Assembly (NCBI GenBank): GCA_963837515.1
Contig: CAWINT010000002.1
Span: 992,001 to 1,056,000, forward strand
From: RYN-230 sp963837515
Lineage (GTDB): Bacteria > Actinomycetota > Actinomycetes > Streptosporangiales > Streptosporangiaceae
Length of the DNA: 64,000 nucleotides
Direction of reading: 5' to 3'
Part shown: one piece after another, positions 42,351-50,401 of the stretch
Numbering within the stretch: the stretch's first letter is position 1
Layout: the number at the start of each line of letters is the position of its first letter
The notes under the pieces: generated by a model
Seen by the model: the letters and a program-made list of their open reading frames with translations, nothing else
Database searches by the model: none
Told to the model about the DNA's origin: nothing
Made by a program: the position numbers and the translations under genes

Positions 42351-43682
42351 ATGAGCGTCGTACTCGCAGGCGGGGGGACAGCGGGCCACATCGAGCCCGC
42401 ACTGGCGCTCGCTGATGCTCTGCGCCGGGCCGATCCGCACATCAACGTCGTGTGCCTGGGCACGGAACGCGGCCTGGAGACCCGGCTGGTCCCGCTGCGC
42501 GGGTACGAGCTGGCGCTGATCCCGGCGGTCCCGCTGCCCCGCAAGCTCACCCCGCAGCTGATGGGCGTGCCCGGGCGGCTCAACGCCTCGGTGGCCGCCG
42601 CCGGGCGGGTGCTGGACGCGGCGGGGGCCGACGTGCTGGTCGGCTTCGGCGGGTACGTGGCCACCCCCGGCTACCTGGCCGCCCGCCGCCGCCACGTGCC
42701 CATCGTGGTGCACGAGGCGAACGCCCGCCCGGGACTGGCCAACCGGATCGGCGCGCGGTTCACCCGGCATGTGTTCACCGGCCAGCCGGGCACCAGGCTG
42801 CCGCACGCCCGTTACGTCGGCATCCCGTTGCGCCACGAGATCGCCACGCTGGACCGGCTGGCGCTGGCCGACAAGGCCCGGGCCCACTTCGGGCTGCGGC
42901 CCGACCTGCCGGTGCTGCTGGTCACCGGCGGCTCCCAGGGGGCCCGGTCGCTCAACTACGCGGTGCTGGACGCGGCCGACGCCATCCGCGCGGCCGGCAT
43001 CCAGGTGCTGCACCTCGTCGGGCCGCGCAGCGACGTTCAGGTGCCGCCGCCGCGCGGCGGGCCGCCGTACGTCACGCTGCCGTACGTGGACCGGATGGAC
43101 CTGGCCTACGCGGCCGCCGACTTCGCGATCTGCCGCAGCGGCGCGATGACCTGCGCCGAGCTCACCGCGGTCGGGCTGCCCGCGGTCTACGTGCCGCTGC
43201 CGCACGGCAACGGCGAGCAACGGCTCAACGCGCTGCCGATCGAGGCGGCCGGCGGCGGGCTGATCGTGGCCGACGCCGACATGACCGCCGACTGGATCCG
43301 CTCCGACCTGCTGCCGGTCCTGGTGGACGCGCAGCTCGTGGCGGCCATGTCGCGGGCGGCCGCGGGCATGGGCCACCGGGACACCGACGAGCGGCTGGCG
43401 GCCGAGGTCATCGGGATCATGCAGCTCCGGGCGGCGGGCCGGGACGCGGCCCAGGCGGCCCCGTACCCACCGGATCCCTACCCGGACGACGGTTACCCCC
43501 CGGATGGGGGTTACGCCCGGGACGAGGGTTACCCCCCGGACGCTTACGGACCGGGTGCGTACCCCCAGGACGCCTACCCCCAGGACCGGTACCCGGGTGG
43601 CCCGGCGGGCCCGGGCCCGTACGGCGGCCCGCCCGGCCCCGGACCCGGACCCGGCCCCGGGCGGGGCGGGTACCCGGCATGA
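42351..43682 (+). CDS. murG: UDP-GlcNAc transferase MurG with Pro/Tyr-rich tail
   Basis: 443 residues; the enzyme itself occupies about the first 365. VLAGGGTAGHIEPALALA (first glycine loop), GFGGYVATPG, VHEANARPGLANR, LLVTGGSQGARSLNY (second loop), YVDRMDLAYAAADFAICRSGAMTCAE and PLPHGNGEQRLNA are all present, so it should add GlcNAc to lipid I. The remaining ~75 residues are a low-complexity tail of PYPPD, GYPPD and AYPQD type repeats and Gly-Pro runs that MurG proteins normally lack. ATG 42351 follows GAGAGGGAG. Confidence 0.93.
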   Translation: MSVVLAGGGTAGHIEPALALADALRRADPHINVVCLGTERGLETRLVPLRGYELALIPAVPLPRKLTPQLMGVPGRLNASVAAAGRVLDAAGADVLVGFGGYVATPGYLAARRRHVPIVVHEANARPGLANRIGARFTRHVFTGQPGTRLPHARYVGIPLRHEIATLDRLALADKARAHFGLRPDLPVLLVTGGSQGARSLNYAVLDAADAIRAAGIQVLHLVGPRSDVQVPPPRGGPPYVTLPYVDRMDLAYAAADFAICRSGAMTCAELTAVGLPAVYVPLPHGNGEQRLNALPIEAAGGGLIVADADMTADWIRSDLLPVLVDAQLVAAMSRAAAGMGHRDTDERLAAEVIGIMQLRAAGRDAAQAAPYPPDPYPDDGYPPDGGYARDEGYPPDAYGPGAYPQDAYPQDRYPGGPAGPGPYGGPPGPGPGPGPGRGGYPA

Positions 43683-43704
43683 CGCGGCGAGCGGAGCGGG
43701 CGGC

Positions 43705-45122
43705 ATGGGCCTGGTAACCCCGGCCGAGCCGGTCCCGCTCGAGGACCTGGGCCGGGTGCACTTCACCGGCATCGGCGGCGCGGGCATGTCCGGCATCGCC
43801 CGGATCATGCTGAGCCGGGGCGTCCCGGTGTCCGGCACCGACGCGGCGCCGTCCAGCCTGCTCAGCGAGCTGGCCGCGCTCGGCGCGCAGGTGCACGTCG
43901 GGCACGACGCCGCGCACTTGGACGGGGCGGACACCCTGGTCGTGTCCACGGCGATCCGGCCGGACAACCCGGAACTGGCCGCCGCCCGGGCGCGCGGGCT
44001 GCGGGTGCTGCACCGGGCGGCCGCACTGGCCTCGGTCATGCTCGGCCGCCGCGGCGTGGCGGTGGCGGGCACCCACGGCAAGACCACCACGACCGCCATG
44101 CTCACCACCGTGCTGCGCGAGTGCGGCGCGGACCCCTCCTACGTGATCGGCGGCATCCTGGCCGAGACCGGCCGTGGTGCCGACGTGGGCCAGGGTGAGC
44201 TGTTCGTGGCCGAGGCGGACGAGAGCGACGGCTCGTTCCTCATGCTGTCCCCGGAGGTGGCCGTCGTCACCGGCGTGGAAGCCGACCACCTGGACAACTA
44301 CGCCGGGCTGGCCGAGATCGAGGCGGCCTTCGCGGCGTTCGCCGCCCGGATCGCGCCCGGCGGCCTGCTGGTGGCCTGCGCCGACGACCCGGGGGCCCGG
44401 GCGCTGGCCGCGGCCGCCCGCGGCGGGCCGGTGCGGGTGCGCAGCTACGGCGCGGCCGCGGGCGCGGACTACCGGCTCACCGGGGTGACGCCGTGTGGCA
44501 TGACGGTCAGCTTCGAGGTGGCCGGGCCGGCCCGGCCACCCGGGTGCAGCTGGGCGTTCCAGGACGGCATAACGCGCTGAACGCCACGGCGGTGCTGGCC
44601 ACCTGCGCCGAGCTCGGCTTCCCGGTGGAGCAGGCGGCCCGCGGCCTGGCCGCTTACCGGGGTGCGCGGCGGCGGCTGGAGCCGAAGGGCGAGGCGGACG
44701 GTGTCCGGGTGCTGGACAGCTACGCGCATCACCCGACCGAGCTGGCCGCTGACCTGGCCGCGGCGCGGGACATCGCCGACGGCGGCCGGGTCATCGTGGT
44801 CTTCCAGCCGCACCTGTTCAGCCGGACGCGGATCTTCGCCGCCCAGTTCGGCGCCGCCCTGGGGCTGGCCGACGAGGTGTTCGTGCTCGACGTGTACCCG
44901 GCGCGGGAGGAGCCGGAGCCGGGCGTGACCGGGGAGCTGGTGTCGCGGGCGGTGCCGGACGGGCAGGCCCGGTTCGTGCCGGACGGCGCGGCCGCGCCGG
45001 CGGCGGTGGCGGCCACCGCCAAGCCCGGCGATCTGGTCCTGACCATGGGGGCCGGCAGTGTCACGGCGCTGGGGGAGCCGATCCTCGCCGCGCTGCGGGC
45101 CCGGGGGAACCAGGCCGGATGA
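43705..45122 (+). CDS. murC: UDP-MurNAc:L-alanine ligase with apparent frameshift
   Basis: Two frames together encode a complete MurC. From ATG 43705: VHFTGIGGAGMSGIARIML, the ATP loop AGTHGKTTTTAML, EADESDGSFLML and VEADHLDNY, to a stop at 44580. From about 44521-44541 the next frame continues with TRVQLGVPGRHNALNATAVL, DSYAHHPTELAADL and VIVVFQPHLFSRT, ending at 45122. The break needs one missing base in a run of G/C (GCCGGGCCGGCCCGGCC). Restored length is about 473 residues. As murC is essential and has no visible copy here, a sequencing error is the likeliest cause. The stop overlaps ftsQ. Confidence 0.85.
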
Positions 45123-45940
45123 GCCGCAAGCCAGCCGGGGGGCGGCCGGCCAGCGCCCCGCCGGGCACGCTGGACGCGGGAACCGGGCCGCCGCCGGCCG
45201 GACTGCGGGGCGCCGGGCCGGCCGGTGCCCCGGCGGGCGAGGCTGGCCAGGGGCGGCGCCAGCCCTGGCGGGCGGTGTTCTTCGCGCTCGCCGCGGTGGC
45301 GATCGTGGCCGGGGTGGCCTGGGCCCTGCTGGGCTCGCGCTTCTTCGTGGTCCGCGGCGTCGCGGTGACCGGAACCCACCTGGTCAGCCCGGCGCAGGTG
45401 CGCGCCGCCGCGGCCATCCCGTTCGGCCTGCCGCTGGTCCGGGTGAACACGGCGGCCGCCGCCCGCCGCGTCGAGCAGATCCCCCAGGTGCGGTCGGCCC
45501 AGGTCTCGATCGCGTGGCCGGACCGGGTGCGGGTCAGCGTGACCGAGCGCACGCCGGTACTGGCGGTGCACACCGGCCAGGGTTACGAACTGGTCGATGC
45601 GGACGGCGTCGCGGTGCGGGCCGCCGCGACGGCGCCGGCCGGGATGCCGCTGCTGGTCCAGCCGGCCGGGGAACCCGTCGCGGCGCTGCGCGGCAGCGCC
45701 GCGGTCCACGCGGCCGCCGTGATCGTCCGCGAACTGCCCCGCTTCCTGTCCCGGTCGCTGGCGACGGTGCGGGCGCCGAGCGCGACCGACGTGAGCTTCA
45801 CGCTCCGGTCCGGCGTCAGCATCGTGTGGGGCGGCACCGACCGGCCGGCCGTCAAAGCCAGGGAACTGACCGTGCTCATGCGCACCCACGCCCGCCGCTA
45901 CGACGTGAGCGCGCCGGGGACGGCGGTGACCGGCGGGTGA
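45119..45940 (+). CDS. ftsQ: cell division protein FtsQ (POTRA)
   Basis: 273 residues. An Ala/Pro/Gly-rich cytoplasmic leader of ~50, one membrane helix (AVFFALAAVAIVAGVAWALL), then the POTRA domain (FFVVRGVAVTGTHLVSPAQV, IPQVRSAQVSIAWPDRVRVS, VTERTPVLAV) and the FtsQ C-terminal domain (YELVDADGVAVRA). It links early and late divisome proteins. ATG 45119 overlaps the murC stop by 4 bases. Confidence 0.93.
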   Translation: MSRKPAGGRPASAPPGTLDAGTGPPPAGLRGAGPAGAPAGEAGQGRRQPWRAVFFALAAVAIVAGVAWALLGSRFFVVRGVAVTGTHLVSPAQVRAAAAIPFGLPLVRVNTAAAARRVEQIPQVRSAQVSIAWPDRVRVSVTERTPVLAVHTGQGYELVDADGVAVRAAATAPAGMPLLVQPAGEPVAALRGSAAVHAAAVIVRELPRFLSRSLATVRAPSATDVSFTLRSGVSIVWGGTDRPAVKARELTVLMRTHARRYDVSAPGTAVTGG

Positions 45941-46293
45941 CCCGTGGCGGCCGGGTCCGGGCGGCCGGGCGGCGACCGCCGGCTGGCTGGCGGCCGGGGG
46001 GTCCTGACGACAAGCCGGCCCAGTTCGCGCGTGTCTAGTTGACCGTGGTCCCGTGCAACCCTACTGTCCGTATCAATCGGCAGGATGACATAACTGTAAA
46101 TCTCAACTTGAGAGTGAGGGTTGACTCCCTGGAAATCGCGGAAGATGCCCAGCCGAAGAAATTGGGGGCGTATTTCGGCGGGCTGCTGAAGTTTCTGTTT
46201 CGGCGGCGGTATCCAGGAAAGGGCGCTCTCTCCGGCCGTAATAGCGGCGAGCCGGAACACGACAGAGGCAAACGAGCGGAAAGGGCCCTCCTC
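45941..46293 (+). promoter_or_regulatory. ftsQ-ftsZ intergenic promoter region
   Basis: 353 bases, clearly less GC-rich than the rest. A perfect palindrome with one central base, TCTCAA-C-TTGAGA, lies at 46101-46113, followed by GAGGGTTGAC. Streptomyces has multiple developmentally controlled ftsZ promoters and AACCTCAA-type sequences at this site, so separate control of ftsZ is expected. A reading frame open from 46039 in phase with ftsZ shows no conserved protein and is treated as leader. Confidence 0.6.
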
Positions 46294-47760
46294 GTGGCAG
46301 CACCGCAGAACTATTTGGCGGTCATCAAGGTCGTCGGTATCGGTGGGGGCGGCGTCAACGCCGTGAACCGGATGATCGAAGAAGGGCTCAAGGGCGTTGA
46401 GTTCATCGCGATCAACACGGACGCCCAGGCTTTGCTTATGAGTGACGCCGACGTCAAGCTCGACGTCGGCCGGGAACTCACCCGCGGTCTCGGCGCCGGC
46501 GCGAACCCCGAAGTGGGTGCCCGCGCCGCCGAGGATCACCGCGAGGAGATCGAGGAGGTGCTCAAGGGCGCCGACATGGTCTTCGTCACCGCCGGTGAGG
46601 GGGGCGGCACGGGGACCGGTGGCGCGCCGATCGTCGCCGACGTCGCCCGGTCCCTCGGCGCGCTCACCATTGGCGTGGTCACCAGGCCGTTCGGTTTCGA
46701 GGGCAAGCGCCGGGCGTCGCAGGCCGAGCTCGGCATCGAGCGGCTGCGCAGCGAAGTGGACACGCTGATCGTCATCCCGAATGACCGGCTGCTGTCCATC
46801 TCGGACCGGCACGTCAGCGTCCTGGACGCGTTCAAGGCGGCCGACCAGGTACTGCTCTCCGGTGTCCAGGGAATTACCGACCTGATCACCACCCCCGGGC
46901 TGATCAACCTGGACTTCGCCGACGTGAAATCGGTCATGTCCGGGGCCGGCTCGGCGCTGATGGGAATCGGGTCGTCGCGGGGCGACGACCGGAGTGTCGC
47001 CGCGGCCGAGATGGCGATCTCCAGCCCGCTGCTGGAGGCCAGTATCGACGGGGCGCATGGCGTGCTGCTGTCCATCCAGGGCGGCTCTGACCTCGGCCTC
47101 TTCGAGATCAACGAGGCGGCCCAGCTGGTCTCGAACTCCGCCGCGCCCGAGGCGAACATCATCTTCGGCGCGGTCATCGATGACGCGCTCGGTGACGAGG
47201 TCCGGGTCACCGTGATCGCGGCCGGCTTCGACGAGGGCAGCGCGCGGGCCAGCCACCAGGCCCGGTCGGCGGGCTACCCGGCCGGAAGCGCGGCCCCGCC
47301 GTCGGCCAGCGGCTACCGGGCTGCCCCCGCAGCGCCCGCTACGGAGAGTTACCGGACGTCGGCCACGGCCGACTTCGGCGCCCCGGCCGCCACGCCGTCC
47401 CCGGCCTCCGAGCCCGCCCCGGTGGTGCAGGCCCAACCTGCGCCAGCGCCGGCCGCGGGTGGCTGGAGCCTGGGTAGCCAGCCGGTGGTGGCCGCCGAGG
47501 CGGACGGCGCGCCGGCCGCCGGGCCGGAGCCCGCCGCGGCACCCGGGCCGGCCGATGCCGCGGCCGTCCCGGCCGCCGAGCCGGAGCCGGCCGCGGACAG
47601 CGTGCCGTCACCCCGGCCGGCGCACGCCGAGACGTTCCCGGCGCGGCCCCGGACGGACGCGGTGACCGCGGCCCGGGTATTCGACGCCGCCACCACCCGG
47701 CGCCGCAGCGTCGTGTTCGAGGAGGACGACGAGCTCGACGTGCCCGACTTCCTCAAGTAG
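46294..47760 (+). CDS. ftsZ: cell division GTPase FtsZ
   Basis: 488 residues. Tubulin-fold GTPase core of ~315 residues: VVGIGGGGVNAVNRM, AINTDAQALL, the tubulin signature GEGGGTGTGGAP, RPFGFEGKRR, and the T7 loop GLINLDFADVKSVM with catalytic Asp. A long Ala/Pro-rich linker (~155 residues) and the conserved tip DELDVPDFLK for partner binding (SepF, FtsA-like anchors) follow. GTG 46294 begins at the family N-terminus AAPQNYLAVIKV, preceded by GGAAAGG. The yggS start overlaps the stop by one base. Confidence 0.97.
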   Translation: MAAPQNYLAVIKVVGIGGGGVNAVNRMIEEGLKGVEFIAINTDAQALLMSDADVKLDVGRELTRGLGAGANPEVGARAAEDHREEIEEVLKGADMVFVTAGEGGGTGTGGAPIVADVARSLGALTIGVVTRPFGFEGKRRASQAELGIERLRSEVDTLIVIPNDRLLSISDRHVSVLDAFKAADQVLLSGVQGITDLITTPGLINLDFADVKSVMSGAGSALMGIGSSRGDDRSVAAAEMAISSPLLEASIDGAHGVLLSIQGGSDLGLFEINEAAQLVSNSAAPEANIIFGAVIDDALGDEVRVTVIAAGFDEGSARASHQARSAGYPAGSAAPPSASGYRAAPAAPATESYRTSATADFGAPAATPSPASEPAPVVQAQPAPAPAAGGWSLGSQPVVAAEADGAPAAGPEPAAAPGPADAAAVPAAEPEPAADSVPSPRPAHAETFPARPRTDAVTAARVFDAATTRRRSVVFEEDDELDVPDFLK

Positions 47761-48491
47761 TGACCGGCACGGCGGACGGTCCGCCGGGCGGCGGGCGCGC
47801 GGCTGAGCTGGCCAGCTCGCTGGCCGCTGTCCGGGCCCGGATCGCGGCCGCCTGCCAGGCGGCGGGGCGTGACCCCGCCGAGGTCACGCTGATCGCCATC
47901 ACCAAGACGTTCCCGCCCAGTGACGTGGCGTTGCTGGCCGAACTGGGCGTGCGTGACGTGGGGGAGAACCGGGACCAGGAGGCGGCGCCCAAGGCGGCCG
48001 AGCTGGCCGCCCTGCATCCCGCCCTGACCTGGCACTTCGTCGGCCAGCTGCAGACCAACAAGGCAGCCAGCGTGGTCCGCTACGCGGACGTGGTGCAGTC
48101 GGTGGACCGGCCCCGGCTGGTGGCCGCGCTGGGCGCGGCGGCCCGCCGGGCCGACCGCACGGTGCGCTGCCTGGTGCAGGTCAGCCTGGACGGCGACCCG
48201 CAGCGCGGGGGCGTTCCGGCGGGCCAGGTGATGGCCGTGGCGGACGCGGTGGCCGGTGCGCCCGGCCTGGTGCTGAGCGGGGTGATGGCCGTGGCGCCGC
48301 AGCAGGAGGAGCCGCGTGGCGCGTTCGGCCGGCTGGCCCGCATCGCGGCGCAGGTCCGGGCGGCGTACCCGGGGGCGGAGATGATCTCGGCGGGGATGAG
48401 CGGTGACCTGGAAGACGCCATCGCGGCAGGCGCGACACACGTACGGGTCGGTACGGCGTTGCTCGGCGGCCGGCCGGGCTACGTCAGGTAA
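47760..48491 (+). CDS. PLP homeostasis protein (YggS/YlmE)
   Basis: 243 residues, a PLP-binding TIM-barrel without known catalysis: VTLIAITKTFPPSD with the PLP Lys, DVGENRDQEAAPKAAEL, WHFVGQLQTNKAASVV, VQVSLDGDPQRGGVP, EMISAGMSGDLEDAIAAGATHVRVGTALLG. It buffers pyridoxal phosphate. GTG 47760 shares its first base with the ftsZ stop. In many actinomycetes a pgeF/ylmD gene lies between ftsZ and this gene; here it is absent. Confidence 0.92.
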   Translation: MTGTADGPPGGGRAAELASSLAAVRARIAAACQAAGRDPAEVTLIAITKTFPPSDVALLAELGVRDVGENRDQEAAPKAAELAALHPALTWHFVGQLQTNKAASVVRYADVVQSVDRPRLVAALGAAARRADRTVRCLVQVSLDGDPQRGGVPAGQVMAVADAVAGAPGLVLSGVMAVAPQQEEPRGAFGRLARIAAQVRAAYPGAEMISAGMSGDLEDAIAAGATHVRVGTALLGGRPGYVR

Positions 48492-48538
48492 TGTCCGACG
48501 CAGCGGGGCTGCGCGACAGATGTACGGAGGGCTGACCG

Positions 48539-49042
48539 ATGGCCGGCGCGATGCACAAGATGGCGGTCTACCTCGGCCTTGTCGAGGACGATCCGCGTTA
48601 TGACGACGGCTACGACTCCTATGCGGAGTACGACGAATACGGTGAGCCCCTCGACCAGGATGAGGCGGAGCCGGACCGGCCGGTGCCCAGCGGCCGGGCC
48701 GAGTTCGCGGCCGAAGCGCCCGCCCCCCGGTCCGCGGTGCCGGTGCCCATCCCCACCGCCGACCTGGCACGGATCACCACGTTGCACCCACGCACGTACA
48801 ATGAAGCCCGTACCATCGGAGAGCATTTCCGTGAGGGCACTCCGGTGATCATGAACCTGACTGAGATGGTCGACAGTGACGCGAAGCGGCTCGTCGACTT
48901 CGCCGCAGGGCTGATCTTCGGGCTGCATGGGAGCATCGACCGGGTGACCAACAGGGTGTTCCTGCTCTGTCCCGCCAACGTCGAGGTGACGGCGGAGGAC
49001 AAGGCGCGGATAGCTGAACGAGGGTTCTTCAACCAGAGTTAA
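48539..49042 (+). CDS. sepF: FtsZ membrane anchor SepF
   Basis: 167 residues. N-terminal amphipathic helix (AGAMHKMAVYLGLVED), an acidic Tyr-rich linker (YDDGYDSYAEYDEYGE), and the SepF core: TLHPRTYNEARTIGEHFREG, VIMNLTEMVDSDAKRLVDFA, GLIFGLHGSIDRVTNRVFL. It tethers FtsZ to the membrane in bacteria without FtsA. ATG 48539 follows ACGGAGG. Part of the ftsZ-yggS-sepF-yggT-divIVA string. Confidence 0.96.
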   Translation: MAGAMHKMAVYLGLVEDDPRYDDGYDSYAEYDEYGEPLDQDEAEPDRPVPSGRAEFAAEAPAPRSAVPVPIPTADLARITTLHPRTYNEARTIGEHFREGTPVIMNLTEMVDSDAKRLVDFAAGLIFGLHGSIDRVTNRVFLLCPANVEVTAEDKARIAERGFFNQS

Positions 49043-49128
49043 CGCGCACTAGTGAACACGCTCGGTGACGGGCGCGTGGCAACGGCCCGTCATGGTCATC
49101 CCGGGGTCCGTGGAGGCAGGGCAGGGAT

Positions 49129-49413
49129 GTGGCGATTGTAAAGATCGTTCTGTTCTACGTACTGACGATATATCTCGTGTTCCTGCTTGGGAGGCTGGTC
49201 CTCAGCTGGATACAGGCGTTCTCCCGGTCCTGGGCCCCGCACGGCCCCGTGCTCGTCGTCGCTGAGATCATTTTCACAGCGACCGACCCCCCGCTGAGAT
49301 TGCTAAGGCGGTACATACCTACGCTCCGGCTCGGTACTGTGGCCTTGGACCTCAGCTTCATGGTGCTCTTCTTCGCGGTCATTTTCGCGATGCAGGCCGT
49401 GCAGCTGCTCTGA
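49129..49413 (+). CDS. YggT-family membrane protein (SepG-like)
   Basis: 94 residues. Two membrane helices (FYVLTIYLVFLLGRLVLSW and LDLSFMVLFFAVIFAMQAV) flank the conserved cytoplasmic EIIFTATDPPLRLLRRYIP loop. The Streptomyces equivalent (SepG/YlmG) helps place FtsZ and affects nucleoid shape. GTG 49129; a gap of 86 bases after sepF. Confidence 0.9.
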   Translation: MAIVKIVLFYVLTIYLVFLLGRLVLSWIQAFSRSWAPHGPVLVVAEIIFTATDPPLRLLRRYIPTLRLGTVALDLSFMVLFFAVIFAMQAVQLL

Positions 49414-49463
49414 TACGGGTAGCGTCCGACAGGAACACCGTTCAAGCGTGCCGAGGAGACAAC

Positions 49464-50294
49464 ATGCCGCTGACGCCCGCGGATGTGCGGAACAAGCAGT
49501 TCAGTACCACCAGGCTCCGGCCCGGCTACGACGAGGAAGAGGTTGACGCCTTCCTCGACGAGGTCGAGGTCGAGCTGGACCGGCTGATCCAGGAGAACGA
49601 AGAGCTCCGGGCCAAGCTGGCGGAAAGCCTGCGCGGCGGCAAGGTTCCGATGTCCGCGCTCAGCTCGCCGCTCGGCGACCCGGGCTCTGACATGATGGCG
49701 CCGGAGCCGTCACGGCCGCCGGAGCCGGAGCGGATGCCTGAGCCCCCGCGGATGATGCCGGTCGAGGACAACATGGACACGGCCGCCCGCGTGCTCGCGC
49801 TGGCGCAGCAGACCGCCGACCAGGCGATCGCCGACGCCCGGCGTGAGGCCGACGAGACGCTGGGCCGGGCCCGGCGCGAGGCCGACGACATCCTGGGCAA
49901 GGCGCGCCGCCAGGCTGAGCAGATCACCAGTGACGCGCGGGCCCGGGCCGAGAGCCTCGAGCGGGACGCTCAGGAGCGGCACCGCCAGGCCATGGGCTCC
50001 CTGGTGCAGCAGCGTGAGGAGCTTGAGCGCCGGGTGGATGACCTGCGGGCCTTCGAGCGTGAATACCGCAGCCGGCTCAAGGCGTACCTGGAAGGCCAGA
50101 TGCGCGACCTGGAGGCGGGTGCCACCGACAGCGGTGCCTTCCCGGCCATGGGTGGTGAGTCCTCGGTGCCTGGCATGTCCCGCCTGGAGAGCCGTAACGG
50201 CCAGCCGTCCATCGCCAGCGCCTACGCAGGTGCCCCCGAGCCGGTGTCACACGGCGGCTTCCATGCGTCAGACGGACCGCACGACCACCGCTGA
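49464..50294 (+). CDS. divIVA: polar growth protein DivIVA/Wag31
   Basis: 276 residues. The N-terminal membrane-binding domain PLTPADVRNKQFSTTRLRPG then YDEEEVDAFLDEVEVELDRL is diagnostic. A variable Pro/Met/Glu linker (about 70-110) leads into a long coiled coil with ADETLGRARREADDILGKAR heptads, then a Gly/Ser tail. It assembles at curved membrane and directs tip growth. ATG 49464 follows GAGGAGA. Essential in mycobacteria and Streptomyces. Confidence 0.96.
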   Translation: MPLTPADVRNKQFSTTRLRPGYDEEEVDAFLDEVEVELDRLIQENEELRAKLAESLRGGKVPMSALSSPLGDPGSDMMAPEPSRPPEPERMPEPPRMMPVEDNMDTAARVLALAQQTADQAIADARREADETLGRARREADDILGKARRQAEQITSDARARAESLERDAQERHRQAMGSLVQQREELERRVDDLRAFEREYRSRLKAYLEGQMRDLEAGATDSGAFPAMGGESSVPGMSRLESRNGQPSIASAYAGAPEPVSHGGFHASDGPHDHR

Positions 50295-50401
50295 CGCAGC
50301 CGCCCGCCGGTTACCGGTCCGGCCGGTCCACGACCCGACCCTGAACAGCGTTCCCGTTCGGTTGAGAGCAGCATGACCCGCATGGCCTGCGGAGAGCACG
50401 C

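Noticed and set aside
46039..46293. N-terminal extension of FtsZ
   Set aside because: The frame is open but AT-rich, with no similarity to FtsZ, and contains the palindromic promoter element; GTG 46294 starts exactly at the family N-terminus.
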